Assembly (NCBI GenBank): GCA_964017065.1
Contig: OZ024783.1
Span: 6,738,093-6,802,092 of the forward strand
Length of the DNA stretch: 64,000 bases
Direction of reading: 5' to 3'
Source: Haliclona indistincta
Taxonomy: Eukaryota; Porifera; Demospongiae; Haplosclerida; Chalinidae
The notes under the pieces were generated by a model. That model was not told where the DNA came from and made no database searches. It worked only from the letters and a program-made list of their open reading frames with translations. The translations under genes were made by a program, and so were the position numbers. Positions 44,855 to 57,590 of the stretch are shown here, piece after piece. Each line of letters opens with the position of its first letter. Position 1 is the first letter of the stretch.

Positions 44855-46560
44855 AATTTTATTGCTCATTATAATCGTCATCACTGTCTGTTTCATTTCC
44901 AATGTTACTGTCTTCATCATTTGCACATCCTGAGCAGAGTTCTGTGCATGGTAGATTATTCTTCCTGCATGAACATCTTAGTGTAGACTGTAGAGCAATC
45001 AGTTTTACACTTGCATCTAACTAGCTTGATGATGGCCTGTGATGCAGGAAGAACCTTTGTAGTGACTGGCAAAATTTGACCATCTGTGTTCTTGTAGTAT
45101 CCAAAATTTAGTGGTTCAAAAGGTTGTTGTTGCTGCATTTTGGTGGCTTGGAACCATACCCGGCTTTGTAACCGCACGCGCTTAATGTGTTCATCAAGTG
45201 CTCCATGCGTAGGTGGTAATTTGTTGCTTTCAGCTAGTTGTTTGCAGAACAGATGCCATCTTAAATCAGGTAATGCAGATACCCTTTGGACAGTACCTCA
45301 AACAAGCAAAATTAGCCAATTCATCTTTCACTTCCTGTGTAAAGTCACCTTCCATTGGTAGTTTTATGACTGCGCTCGGCAAATTCACAGCAGCTTTCAT
45401 GTACTGTTGAAACCATCTTGTTTTTCCTATCCCTGAATTTTTCAAATGTCGTCTGCTCCAGTAAAAGCATGAAATGTAGATAAAACTTGTGACTTTTCTT
45501 CGCCTAATGCTCTCTAGGTTGGTTCAACATCCACCATACCTGAAACCATTGAAATTGATGTGTTTTTGCAGAGCTTCTCATAGTGTGTCACGGCCAGAAC
45601 CAAGATATCTGTATCAGGAGAAAAGAATACCAATTGTGCATTAGGACATCGTTGTGATGCTTTTGCTGCCAGGCAGATCATACGTGTGTCAGCCTCTTCA
45701 TGATTGTTATCCTCGACGTGAAGGTTCCCATTGCTTCTGGTATGCTATGATGAATAGCTGAATCGATTCCTTTTGTAATCCAGAATTGCTTTGGCGAGGT
45801 AGTCTGTTAGATCTGCTTTTGATTTTTCATGTGATAGAAACCGTGTGATTGGAATGTGCTTGATGTCTGTATCATCTGCTATCTTGTATTGCATATAGGA
45901 GCTATTCCTTGTCGTCATTTTTCTCTAGTTTTCTCTTTGGGGAGTTGGGTTTGTATGTATGAAAGACCTAGATGACTTCACTGAATCCTGCTGTCAAATT
46001 TGTGAGCCTGTCATTAAACTCTTGACTAGATCTTTTACTGTACCGAGTGTCCCTTTCTTCTTCTGAACTAGAACCATTCCATCAACAACAGCAATTTTCT
46101 AGTTGTACAGTTATTGCCTGCAGTTATTTGGCCTGTGTTTCCCAGCTTCTATAGGTCGTGAATTAGCGTAAATTTTTCGGTGCACGGCAACATTGATCCA
46201 TCTGGTGAAAAAGTGCTCTTGCATGGAGTCAGCTCTTGGAGTCATCATCAACATCAACATGCAGCTTTACGACCATACAGATTTTTGGTCTCTCTCATGT
46301 CAATAATCTGATCGTGAATCTTCACTGTCTCCTTCTTGCTGCCAGACAAATACATTTTGTTGTTTTGCTCCTTGACTTTGTTCTCAAAGACTTTAATGCG
46401 TTCAGTGACATAGTCTTCATAATGCTTTTTTTGTCCAACGTCATCAACATTCAAGATTTGTGGAACATATTCTTGTAGTACATACACGTGTGTGATGAAA
46501 TTGTATAGCTGGTTGCCCTCTACAATAAATGGATTTCCATGGCTCAATATTGCTGCTTTA
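44855..46560 (-). pseudogene. Transposon-type 'EADTR / FHAFTGAD / CKCKTDC' gene, decayed
   Basis: Successive minus-strand pieces follow the order of a multicopy family common in cnidarian and other invertebrate genomes: LSHGNPFIVEGNQLYNF (46547), VVDGMVLVQKK (about 46080), HEEADTRMICLAAKASQRC and FFSPDTDILVLAVTHYEKL (about 45700-45560), STFHAFTGADD (about 45470), RWHLFCKQLAESNKLPPTHG (about 45250), then a Cys-rich tail LVRCKCKTDCST and CSCRKNNLPCTELCSGC ending in an acidic run. At least three stops and several frameshifts are visible, one in the Cys-rich tail from what looks like a 5-bp duplication. I recall the family only by pattern, and its biochemical role is unknown to me. Confidence 0.65.
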
Positions 46561-46699
46561 ATCTTTCTGATAACAGTAGGTCGATCGCAATACGTGATAA
46601 AATTAAATTTATTTCACAGCCACTAAAATGACGGAATCAAAATTTTATTTTGCTACCACTAAATTGTTTACATCTGAATACATAGGTATTATGCCACGC

Positions 46700-47340
46700 G
46701 GTAGCAGTGGCATATTTAGGGTTGGGCGGAATACAAGATGGCGGCTACACTTAGGCTAAACGCAATAATTCACGTATATCTTGGCTGTTGACGACATCAG
46801 GGGTATTTTAACTACCTAGGGGCTATCCTACGAGGTAAGCGCTTACAATGAGTGTACTAATAAAGACTATAAGGCAAGTTGCTATGGGCATGACAAGATG
46901 GCGTCTCGCCTGGAGGCACTCGTACGGCACTGCCATATCTTCGCCGTACGGGCGTTTCAAGCTAATCTAACGTTCTGAAGCTCTTTGCACGATTTGTGCG
47001 ATTACAAAGAGACCTTCAGAAGCACAAGAAACCAGGTCTAAGGTGGTAAACCAGAGTTCACGTGGTCACCCGTTTGTTCATCTTCTTTCTTCTTCTTATT
47101 CTTCTTCTTCTTCAGAGAGCCTAGCGCCGTGACTAGTGAGCTATTCGAGACAAAACATACACAGAAACTACACTAGTCGATTGGAGCAGTGCACCTGATA
47201 TCTATTTAAGCCTAAAACACTAGCAGAAGCGAGTATTTCCAGGAAAACAGCGATTTTTGGTCCATAACAGACTCCATTCCATCATTCTGTTTGAACTCCG
47301 TTACTAGGTTACGCCTACTCGCGCACGCCCGTGTATGCAA
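46700..47340 (-). mobile_element. Diverged inverted copy of the composite element body
   Basis: Reading on the minus strand, GTGTAGCCGCCATCTTGTAT (near 46730), the AAG run (about 47080-47115) next to GCGCTAGGC-like sequence, and CACGTG near 47060 occur in the reverse order of the plus-strand copies. Similarity is patchy, and the leading hairpin and terminal stem-loop are not clear. Confidence 0.4.
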
Positions 47341-47619
47341 TTATTCTAATACAAGCGCACCTTAGTACAAATTGCTTAGAACGCGAGTGCTGCTGCCACT
47401 AGCAGTGTTCACAGCAGTCTGTACGAGCAAATCTTCACTGTTACACTGGGTTTGTCTGTTCAGGCTTGTAAGAATGCTAGCCTAAGCTTAGCTAATGTTG
47501 CATGATACGTAGTGCAGAGTCGCCTGATCGCCGGAATGCAGTCAGTTGATAGCTAGTTCTCTTTATACACTGTATTAGCATAATTGCCAACTAAGCCATT
47601 AATAAAAAAAGAAAAGAAA

Positions 47620-47911
47620 CAAGTAATAAAAAAACATTTTAACCAAAATGCTAGAGATTTAGGGTTGGTACATTTATCGAAAAAGTATGGAAACAAGATT
47701 TTGAAATGAAAAGGATTGTAACAATAGCAGTGTAATGATACCTCCCTAAATTAACTGCTTTCGATAGTTGTGGTTAATTTAATAGGGAGGTATCATTACA
47801 CTGCTATTGTTACAATCCTTTTCATTTCAAAATCTTGTTTCCATACTTTTTCGATAAATGTACCAACCCTAAATCTCTAGCATTTTGGTTAAAATGTTTT
47901 TTTATTACTTG
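47620..47911. mobile_element. 292-bp near-perfect palindromic MITE
   Basis: Arms begin CAAGTAATAAAAAAACATTT (47620) and end with the reverse complement at 47911. About 135 bp per arm with very few mismatches. The small centre is CTGCTTTCGATAGTTGTG. Inner arm ends carry TACCTCCCTAA. Confidence 0.85.
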
Positions 47912-48280
47912 TTGAATTATAAATGACCTTCATATGTCAATTATAAGTTAAATTATTTGAAAGTTGTTAATTAACACTCGTCATTTTAATACGCTTAAAA
48001 AAGTACAATACAAGCATCTGTGCAAATGCAAACATTGATTTTCAGACTCCTTATGTTATAAGCTTTCCAAAAATATATGGTTTTCCAAATCTCCCAAAAA
48101 TTTGAACAAAATTACATAGTGAACCTGACTATACGGTTTATCCTTGCAGGAAGTAATAAAATCGCTGTACCGGTCATACGGGGTATCCGTCTTGCCGGGG
48201 GTATATGTCCTCGAGCGACTCAAACAGCCTTGTTTGGCTACCATTCTTTGATTATAAGTTATCGGAGAGAGTGCGTTAAT

Positions 48281-48593
48281 GTCCCGCATTCAAAGCTTCA
48301 CCAAATCCTGAATTTTCAAGCAAAACTGTTTCAATCCCTCCTTAAGTACTCGGTCTACAAGTAGGTACTAGTCAGGAAATACAGGTCTCTACATAACATC
48401 CAAAATTTTTTGAGAAAATTCTGAATCCGATTTAGATTGTACATTCAGATTAATTTTTTCTCACAAAATTTTGGATGCTGTGTAGAGACCTGTGTTTCCT
48501 GACTAGTACCTACATGTAGACCGAGTACTTACGGAGGGATTGAAACAGTTTTGCATGAAAATTCAGGATTTGGTGAAGCTTTCAATGCGGGAC
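48281..48593. repeat. 313-bp palindrome directly upstream of ankyrin gene B
   Basis: Arms GTCCCGCATTCAAAGCTTCA and TGAAGCTTTCAATGCGGGAC, about 135 bp each, with a loop near 48425-48450. Gene A has a different palindrome at the matching place. 48120-48155 nearby resembles a TIR of the 61270 MITE family. Confidence 0.8.
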
Positions 48594-48727
48594 ACAGCTA
48601 ATCCACTTCGAAATCGGTCAACCGGTTTTGAAGCGGGCTAAAGGTTGAGAATCAGGTTGTAACATATTCATGTGCAAGTAGTTTTCAACTGATCATAGCA
48701 CTATTGCAATAAGATATCTAACCACAG

Positions 48728-51700
48728 AACAAAACTGTGATCCAGCAGTACAAGAAAATGATGGTAACATGGCAATACACATTGCTTGTCTTTGGGGTCA
48801 CTTAAATGTTGTAAAGTATCTCATTACTGAAATGAAGTGTAATCCGAAATCTCGAGGGTACAAAGGTCAAACACCACTTCATATAGCTTCTGACAATGGT
48901 CACACGGACATAGTCAAGTATCTAATCCAAGATCAAGGTTGTGATCCAGCAGTACAAGACAATGATGGTGACATGCCAATACACATTGCTTGTCTTGGTG
49001 GTCAAATAAGTGTTGTAAAGTATCTCATTTCTGAAATGAAGTGTAATCCGAAATCTCGAGGGTACAAAGGTCGAACACCACTTCATCAAGCTTCTGTGAA
49101 TGGTAATATAGACATAGTCAAGTATCTAATCCAAGATCAAGGTTGTGATCCAGCAGTACAAGACAATGATGGTGACATGCCAATAAACACTGCCAGTCTT
49201 GGTGGTCAATTAAATGTTGTAAAGTATCTCATTTCTGAAATGAAGTGTAATCTGAAATCTCGAGGGTACAAAGGTCGAACACCACTTCATCAAGCTTCTG
49301 GCATTGGTAATATGGACATAATCAAGTATCTAATTACAGATCAAGGTTGTGATCCAGCAGTACCAGACAATACCGGTGACATGCCAATACACATTGCTTG
49401 TCTTGGTGGTCAATTAAATGTTGTAAAGTATCTCATTACTGAAATGAAGTGTAGCCCGGAATCTCCTGGAGCTGAAGGTCGAACACCACTTCATTATGCT
49501 TCTGTCAATGGTCGTATGAACATAATCAAGTATCTAATCACCGATCAAGGTTGTGATCCAGCAGTACCAGACAATGGTGGTAACATGCCAATGCACATTG
49601 CTTGTATTTTTGATCAAATAAATGTTGTAAAGTATCTCATTACACAAATGAAGTGTAGCCCGAAGTCTCCTGGAGCTGAAGGTCGAACACCACTTCATCA
49701 AGCTTCTGGCATTGGTAACATGGACATAATCAAGTATCTAATTACAGATCAAGGTTGTGATCCAGCAGTACCAGACAATAATGGTGACATGCCAATACAC
49801 ACTGCCAGTCTTGGTGGTCAATTAAATGTTGTAAGGTATCTCATTACTGAATTGAAATGTAATCCGAAATCTCGAGGGTACAAAGGTCGAACACCACTTC
49901 ATATAGCTTCTGACAATGGTCACATAGACATAGTCAAGTATCTAATTACAGAACAAGGTTGTGATCCAGCAGTACCAGACAATAATGGTGACATGCCAAT
50001 ACACATTGCTTGTCTTGGTGGTCAATTAAATGTTGTAAAGTATCTCATTACTGAAATGAAGTGTAATCCGAAATCTCGAGGATACAAAGGTCGAACACTA
50101 CTACATCTAGCTTCTGAAGAAGGTCATATGGACACGATCAAGTATCTAGTTACGGATCAAGGTTGTGATCCAGCAGTACCAGACAATGATGGTAACATGC
50201 CAATACACATTGCTTGTATTTGTGATCAAATAAATGTTGTAAGGTATCTCATTACACAAATGAAGTGTAGCCCGAAGTCTCCTGGACCTGAAGGTCGAAC
50301 ACCACTTCATCAAGCTTCTGGCATTGGTAATATGGACATAATCAAGTATCTAATTACAGATCAAGGTTGTGATCCAGCAGTACCAGACAATAATGGTGAC
50401 ATGCCAATACACACTGCTAGTCTTGGTGGTCAATTAAATGTTGTAAAGTATCTCATTACTGAAATGAAGTGTAATCCGAAATATCCAGGGTACAAAGGTC
50501 GAACATCACTTCACTATGCATCTAACAAGGGCCATATGGACATTATCAAGTATCTAGTTACGGATCAAGGTTGTGATCCAGCAGTACCAGACGATGATGG
50601 TGACATGCCAATAAACGCTGCCTGTCTTGGTGGTCAATTAAATGTTGTAAAGTATCTCATTACTGAAATGAAGTGTAATCTGAAATCTCGAGGGCACAAA
50701 GGTCGAACACAACTTCATCAAGCTTCTGAAAAAGGTCATATGGACATAATCAAGTATCTAACTACAGAACAAGGTTGTGATCCAGCAGTACCAGACAATG
50801 ATGGTAACATGCCAATACACATTGCTTGTCATTGTGGTCAATTAAATGTTGTCAAGTATCTCATTACTGAAATGAAGTATAATCCAAAATCTCGAGGGTA
50901 CGAAGGTCGAACACCACTTCATATAGCTTCTGGCATTGGCAATATGGACATAATCAAATATCTAAATACAGAGCAAGGTTGTGATCCAGCAGTACCAGAC
51001 AATGATGGTAACATGCCAATACACATTGCTTGTATTGGTGGTCAATTAAATGTTGTTAAGTATCTCATTACTGAAATGAAGTGTAATCCAAAATCTCAAG
51101 GGTACAAAGGTCGAACACCACTTCATCAAGCTTCTGGCAGTGGTCATATGGACATAATCATTTATCTAATTACAGATCAAGGTTGTGATCCAGCAATACC
51201 AGACAATGATGGTAACATGCCAATACACATTGCTTGTCTTGGTGGTCAATTAAATGTTGTAATGTATCTCATTACACAAATGAAGTGTAGCCCGGATTCT
51301 CCTGGAGCTAAATGTGGAACACCACTTCATTATGCGTCTATCAATGGTCATATGGACATAATCAAGTATCTAATTGCAGATCAAGGTTGTGATCCAGCAA
51401 TACCTGACAATGATGGTGACATGCCAATTCATGCTGCTAGTTTTGGAGGTCAATTAAATGTTGTAAAGTATCTTGCTACTGAAATGAAGTGTAATCCGAA
51501 ATCTTCAGGATACAGAGGTCGAACACCACTTCATCAAGCTTCTGAAAAAGGTCACATAGACATACTCAAGTATCTAATTACAGATCATGGTTGTGATCCA
51601 GCAGTACCAGACATTGATGGTGACATGCCAATACATATTGCTTGTCTTGGTGGTCAATTAAATGTTGTAAACTATCTTATTACTGAAATGAAGTGTAATC

Positions 51701-54700
51701 CGAAATCTTCAGGGTGCAGAGGTCGAACACCACTTCATCAAGCTTCTGGCAATGGTCACATGAACATAATCAAGTATCTAATCACAGATCAAGGTTGTGG
51801 TCCTGCAGTAGCAGATAATGAGGGTAACATACCAATGCACATTGCTTGTTATGGTGGTCATTTAAGTGTTGTAAAGTATTTCTACAGTTTACATAGCTGT
51901 AATAAAAAAGGAATGAAAGGAGCGACATCACTGCATCTTGCTTGTGTCAAAGGACACATGGACGTGGTCAAGTTTCTCATTGTAGAACAAGGTTGCGATC
52001 CAGCTGTTGCTGATGATGATTGCAGAACACCATTGCATATAGCTTGTTTTCACAGTCATGTTACTATTGCAAAATTGCTTTTGCAGGATAGAAGAGTAGA
52101 TGCATTGTGCGCAGACAAATATGGTCATACACCAGACTACTATGCTGAATTCAGTAGCAACAAATATCAATTGCTAAACTTGTTTAAAACACTTTTAAAA
52201 TCACACAAGGACTATCCAATTCACTCCTTTTCAAAGGTTGTTCTCACTGGAAATAGTGGAGTAGGAAAAAGTTCTCTTGCTAAAATTATTATAGGCCAAG
52301 CGACAGACTTATTGGGATCTCTCAGTTTGTGTCATGATGAAGAAGATGAGGATACGATTGAAAGAGTGACTCTCACTGCTGGTATAGATTCTTATGTTGT
52401 TAAGAGCGATACTATTGGTAACATGGTATTATATGACTTGGCAGGTCAATCAGAGTACTACTTTAGTCAAAGTGTTATTATGGAGACGGTGATACAGAAG
52501 ACACCGGCCATTTTTATTAATTTGGTTGACCTTAGCATGACTGAGAATGAGATAGAGCAAGCTGTTCATCACTGGCTCACATTCATTGAAAATGCTACAT
52601 GTAAAACTCACGAGAAGTCATGTATTGTAATGGTTGGCAGTCACACTGATCTTCTTAGTAAACAACAGCTGAAAACGAAGGCCTCACTAGTGAAAGATCT
52701 GGTGGACAGGAGAGTAAAGAAGCAAAAGTATGAGGGAGTTTTTGGAATGGACTGTCGCATGGTCAATGCTGAAATAAAGGACAATTTTTTTCCTCAACTT
52801 TTAAATTGCAATACCATCATATGTGCTGATTCACCACCTGTGAGTGTATACTGCCACATGCTGTATGCGTATCTTCAAACTATGCTGGACAAGCCAGCAT
52901 GTCAGCTTAAAGAGCTGGTTTGTTTACTTGAAGTTGAAGATAATTCTATTTTACCTTCAAGTGCACCTATCCTTAATGAACTGTTAGAAGACCTGGGTGA
53001 TAAAGGGGTTATTATTTACTTGAAAAGCAAGTCGTGTCTTGAAAAAAGTTGGGTAGTAGTGAAGAGAGAGATCATACTAAAAGACATTAACGGAGAACTG
53101 TTTAAACCGAAGTACTTCAGAGGTTATCATCCAATTGCCAGCAAATCTGGTATAATTTGCATGTCATCACTTACAGAGTTGTTTCCTCAGTACAATCCAG
53201 AAATGCTAGTAGAACTAATGATTAGATTGGAGTTCTGCCATCGGGTAAATTTATCTGGAATGACAACTAATCTCCAGCCAATTGGCACTCCAGTATCAAT
53301 GGAAAACTCAAACGAAGTTTTACTTTTCTTTCCATCTTTGCTAAAAGCAAAGCAACCACAAACCCTCACTGGCTCTGAATCTTGTGCAAAGCTTGTGAGG
53401 TTTGGATGGTGTCTTGGCTGCAAGGACTATGAGTATCAATTCATCACTAGTCGATTTCTTCATGTTCTCCTTCTTCGTTTGGCATATACCTTTCCTCTTC
53501 CTAGTGAGGAGTACACCAAGACGCATAATCTTCACAATATAGAGCGTATTTGCACTGTTTGGATAAATGGAATATCATGGAACAATGAGGATGGTATTAG
53601 GACAGTAGTGGAGGTTATTCAGCAAAATCGTTGGGTGGTTGTGACCATGTACCACAACAAGGACATCACCAGTCCGGTGGAGTACAGCAAGCATCGCAGT
53701 GCTGTCATCAAACTGGTTCTAGATCTTCAGAAGGAACTGGCTCCAGACCTGGACACATTAGAGTGTCTCATCTCTCCCGCCGCCCTACTTCAACAATTCT
53801 CATTAGAACGTCTTCCTTTGTCAGACCTGTTTCCTATCAAAAAAGTTGTTAGCTGTGTTCTCCGCAATAAACCAGTCATCCTCAGCTGTGATGGCAGCCA
53901 TCAGTTACAAACACAAGATGCTGTGTTCTTTGAGCCATATCATCTCTTGAAACCCTCCTCTGTGTGTGAGCTGATGGATAGCAGCAAGAGTGATCAGCCA
54001 GTATCCTCTGCCCTCCTCAATGAGGTTAGGGAATGCTGTAAGCAGCCTCAGATAGAGTCACAAACACACTGGAGCTTGAGACAACATCTGGACAGTATGA
54101 GTATATTCACTGGTAGAAATCTTCTGGTGAGTAGAGCACTGTATACTACACATCATTATAGTGAGTCACTGTTTGTCTGCTCTATTGATGCAGGAAGTAG
54201 CAGAACTAGAATCAGATACTGTCATCAGAGAATCAGCTCATGTTACTAAAGGTAATTTTTTTGCAAAATATAGTTTTCATGTATGCATGTAAGATTATTA
54301 TTTTTATTTTAGTTTCGTCTCAGTCAGTTATTAGTCAGACTCCTCCCAGTACTCACTCTGATCCACCAGTACCCAGTGTAGACCTGTCCAATATACCTGA
54401 TGATTGTACACTTAGTGAGTCAGGAACAACATATAACCTTTTATCTCACTTGTATCGCTATACTGTAGATGCAACTCATCTCGCTGTACTGCTTGAAGTA
54501 CTCAATGATACTGCTTGTCAGTGGTATAATCTTGGACTACAACTCGGCATGAACTGCTTTACTTTAGATGCAATTGAGGCTGATCAGAGAGGAGTGAAAA
54601 TATTTCTTAGAGAGATGCTGAAAGCATGGCTGAAGGGTCAGGGAGGAAAGTGTACTAAACGCACTCTCAGAACAGTGTTGTCTAATAAAACTATCAACTG

Positions 54701-54719
54701 CAGGATTGTTGATAATTAA
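48728..54719 (+). CDS. Ankyrin-Roc-COR-death protein B, complete 3' end
   Basis: Main exon 48728-54126 (preceded by ACCACAG), then 54194-54251, 54313-54414 and 54469-54719 (TAA). About 34 ankyrin repeats (48728-52170) are arranged as 16-17 near-identical two-repeat units (MKCNPKSRGYKGRTPLHQAS / GCDPAVPDNDGNMPIHIAC). The Roc domain has P-loop GNSGVGKSSLAKI (near 52250), DLAGQSEYYF (near 52437) and VGSHTDLLS (near 52632). The COR domain spans about 52890-54100. The death domain is complete: HLAVLLEVL, CQWYNLGLQLGMNCFTLDAI, LREMLKAWLKGQGG. Roc-COR pairs are dimerising GTPase modules, ankyrin arrays bind partner proteins, and the death domain recruits signalling partners in the cytoplasm. The last intron (54415-54468, 54 nt) has no in-frame stop, so retention would only add 18 residues. 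5' exons are not identified. Paralogy with gene A starts at about 48666. Confidence 0.9.
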
Positions 54720-55734
54720 GACCATGGTACGTAAGTGCTGAATGCATCATCATAATAGAGCTCATTGATTTTCACTCAGTAAATATTAAGGATCCAGCTA
54801 TTACCATCTCTCATATACTTTATTTACTTTGTCTGTTTTCTCTCTGTAGAATTCAATTTAGTCAAATCATGCTCGCTACAAGTGAACAATGAGAGAATAT
54901 TTAACTTGTTGTGCCTCTCACTAGCTTTGATTATTCTCTGATAGCATCGGTTCAACCACCAGCTGCCAGGTCCAGTTGCTCTGAACTATCTGCTCTCTTA
55001 TCTCTCCTGAATGAATTAATTTTGTATTCCACAAAGATGCACTTTATCATTCCGTCATTAAAATTTTTTATCTTTATTTCTTGGGTCTCTCTTGAGTATA
55101 AAGCAAACATAGGCAACTCAGACGTCTCGATTCTGTGTTAGTTTTTATTAACAACTTAAATTCATCCATGGCAAATTACGTTTATGTCCCGGAGTCCATG
55201 CTGCAATAAGAATGTCTCTGTTGCCATAAGTTGAGCAAGTGTTCATATGTATCATATGAACAAGTATGTATCTGCATCATAATTAATTTATTTTTGTACA
55301 TTACTGTATATTGCCAGCTAGTAAAGATATAGATGACATCCCAAAACAAAAAATAAAGCTAATAGAATAACGATGATCAGAAAGTAAATGACATTTAAAT
55401 GAAGCACAGTTTGGTAACAAGTTCCACATAGAAACAGCATTCTTGAATGAGAGCATGTGAACTTTCTTTGCTTGGTAGGATTCTGCTGATGTTTTTGAAG
55501 TGTCGTGAGATTAGTTCCTTGTATTTGGTAACATGCAAACTTTTCCATGGCATTGGTGAAGAGGGACATGGCTCTGTTGTCTACTTTAGTAGCAATCTCG
55601 GTAGCCGTAAGAACAGGTGAAGTGATTGAGGACTGGCTGAGTTTAACAGCTTGAATCAGATTAACTATGTTAATTAACTTCAGATTAACTTCTTTGCAAA
55701 ACAATTTCTGAGGCCTGTGATTTTTCTTGCCAAC
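54720..55734. other. Spacer with one possible tail-anchored ORF (minus 55318-55704)
   Basis: The 128-codon minus frame has a hydrophilic body (LTTLQKHQQNPTKQRKFTCS) and a strongly hydrophobic end (VIYFLIIVILLALFFVLG) followed by a short tail, like a tail-anchored protein. Part of its DNA (about 55480-55530) recurs near 58310-58360. I do not recognise it. The rest is AT-rich and empty. Confidence 0.3.
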
Positions 55735-56530
55735 AAGAAGATGTCAATCGTATTGATTTCTGGTCCTCCAGCAATGCTATGACTTTTAATGTTTCCAAAT
55801 GTATTGTCTCGAAAGCGTCATCCAACTACTCCTACACCAATGTTGTTAAATGGTGAACCTTTGGAAGTTGTTAATTCCTATACAAATATTTAATGGGCTT
55901 TGTGATAACCTCTGACCTTATAGTTGGAGTTCTCACATTAATTATATTTGCAGGAAGGCTAAGAAAATGTTGGGTATGCTGTACAGACATTTTTCAAATC
56001 ATTCTAGCGAGCCTGCAATGATTAGGCTTTATCTAACACTTGTTAGGCCAGTTTAAGAATATGGTGCTGAAGTGTGGCACCCGCATCTAATTAAAGATAT
56101 TCAGGCACTTGAAAATGGGCAGAAGTTCGCTCTCCATATTTGCTCTAAACGATGGCAGATAAGTTACCCTGACCTGCTCAATCACTTCCAAATTCCAACC
56201 CTGGAAAATCGGCGTTTATTTTTGTCTCTTTGTACGTTTTTAAAAATTAATTGTAAATAAAATTAATTACTTTCCTCCTGCTCTTATCCCACCTCACACC
56301 CCTTTATCTGTTTTACGCTCATATATAATCCTTATAACTATTCTGTTTCCTTTTCCCGTACCACTAGATACTCTAACTCTTTCATTTTACGTACTACAAA
56401 ACTTTGGAATAACTTTAGACAATTTAAAAATCTTATTTCCTGTTTATTTCTGTAACTTTACTTTTTTCTCTCCACACTTCTTACATTAGCTTTTAGCTAT
56501 CATGTGTGTGTATTGTATAAAATATACATA
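55735..56530 (+). mobile_element. Non-LTR retrotransposon, C-terminal RT region and 3' end (decayed)
   Basis: Frames carry VNRIDFWSSSNAMTFNVSKC, MLGMLYRHFSNHS, the LVRP-stop-EYGAEVWHPHL block, DIQALENGQKFALHICSKRW and LPTLENRRLFLSL-like sequence. These are the conserved tail of CR1/Jockey-type LINE reverse transcriptases. Downstream FILRTTKLWNNF is the usual end of ORF2. Stops and shifts, including one inside RPxxEYG, mark it as dead; everything 5' of the RT tail is missing. Confidence 0.75.
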
Positions 56531-56632
56531 GCTCGCGGGGACGTCATTCGATCCATGTGGGGCTCGCTCAGGCTCGCCCAATCACGCCCATGGCCCATCA
56601 AATGGGAGCCACACCTACATAATTAGAAAATC

Positions 56633-57253
56633 ATGTCTACCGCCAGTTACAAGCTGTTCTATTTCAATCTACGCGGCCGTGGAGAACTATCGCGCTTTGT
56701 CTTTGCTCAAGCAGGTGTGGAATATGAGGATGAACGCATTGAATTCAAGGACTGGCGCGAGATGAAGCCTAAAATGCCGTTCGAAGTGGTACCAGTGCTG
56801 GAAGTGGATGGTGATCGAAGGATCAGTGGTAGTGTGAATATTCCTCGTTACTTAGCCGAGAGATTCGGTTTAGCAGGTGAAAATGAGCTAGAGAATGCCC
56901 AGATTGCTAGCATCGTGGACACGATAACTGACTTGAACCAGGAGATGTTGAAGGGATTTTATGAGAAGGACGAGAAGAGAAAAGAGGAACTTAGAAAGAA
57001 GTTTTTGGAAGAGACAGTCCCATCCAAATTTCCTTTTTTTGAGAAAAGAGCATCCACTAATAAAAATGGCTGGTTGTACAACGGAAAACTTACGTGGGCA
57101 GATTTATCCTTCTATCTATCAGCTACATGGTTGCTGCCTGCAGTTCCTGAAGCCTTCAAGCCATATCCAGGACTACAGAAGCTGTATGCATCTGTTGAGT
57201 CTCTGCCTAACATTGCAAAATGGCTCAAAGAGCGACCAGACAACGACTATTAG
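56633..57253 (+). CDS. Sigma-class glutathione S-transferase 1
   Basis: Single-exon 206-residue protein, full length for the family. The thioredoxin-like N-terminal domain has the catalytic Tyr10 in KLFYFNLRGRGE, FKDWREMKPKMPF with the conserved Trp, and the cis-Pro in VVPVLEVDG. The all-helical C-terminal domain ends with LPNIAKWLKERPDND. This matches sigma GSTs and haematopoietic prostaglandin-D synthase, cytosolic enzymes that conjugate glutathione to electrophiles or isomerise PGH2. The glutathione-contact motif usually written QS is GS here (RISGSVNIPRYL), as in the two neighbours. It starts at the first ATG, 28 bases downstream of ACACCTACATAATT. Its 3' flank is duplicated behind GST3. 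Confidence 0.95.
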   Translation: MSTASYKLFYFNLRGRGELSRFVFAQAGVEYEDERIEFKDWREMKPKMPFEVVPVLEVDGDRRISGSVNIPRYLAERFGLAGENELENAQIASIVDTITDLNQEMLKGFYEKDEKRKEELRKKFLEETVPSKFPFFEKRASTNKNGWLYNGKLTWADLSFYLSATWLLPAVPEAFKPYPGLQKLYASVESLPNIAKWLKERPDNDY

Positions 57254-57459
57254 TATACAGTGATCCGAACACCAATCACTTGATCATACCATTATCTGAC
57301 TGCATGTCACAAACTCCATTTTTATGTCATAATACTAAAATTTAGCAAGGGCTGTGGTCACCTAGTTATTTTTGGTAAACCAATAGATGAGTTTCTGTTA
57401 GTAATTAAAGAGTTTGTTGTGTTAATTTTCAGCAATAGAGTACGTTTTATAGACACTCG

Positions 57460-57590
57460 TGTTTAGAGGTTTTATAACTTCTTGTATGGAGTGTAAAGTG
57501 TCACCTTGCAGTCACTAATGTGTCAATTCACACAATGGAGCATAGCATTTTCCAGTAATAAAACTACTGTAGTGGACAGAGATCCACTCA
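57460..57590. mobile_element. MITE fragment in GST1 3' flank
   Basis: TAGAGGTTTTATAACTTCTT and GTGTCACCTTGCAGTCACTAA belong to the family of 61270-61469. The matching GST3 flank (63225-63245) lacks it. Confidence 0.55.
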
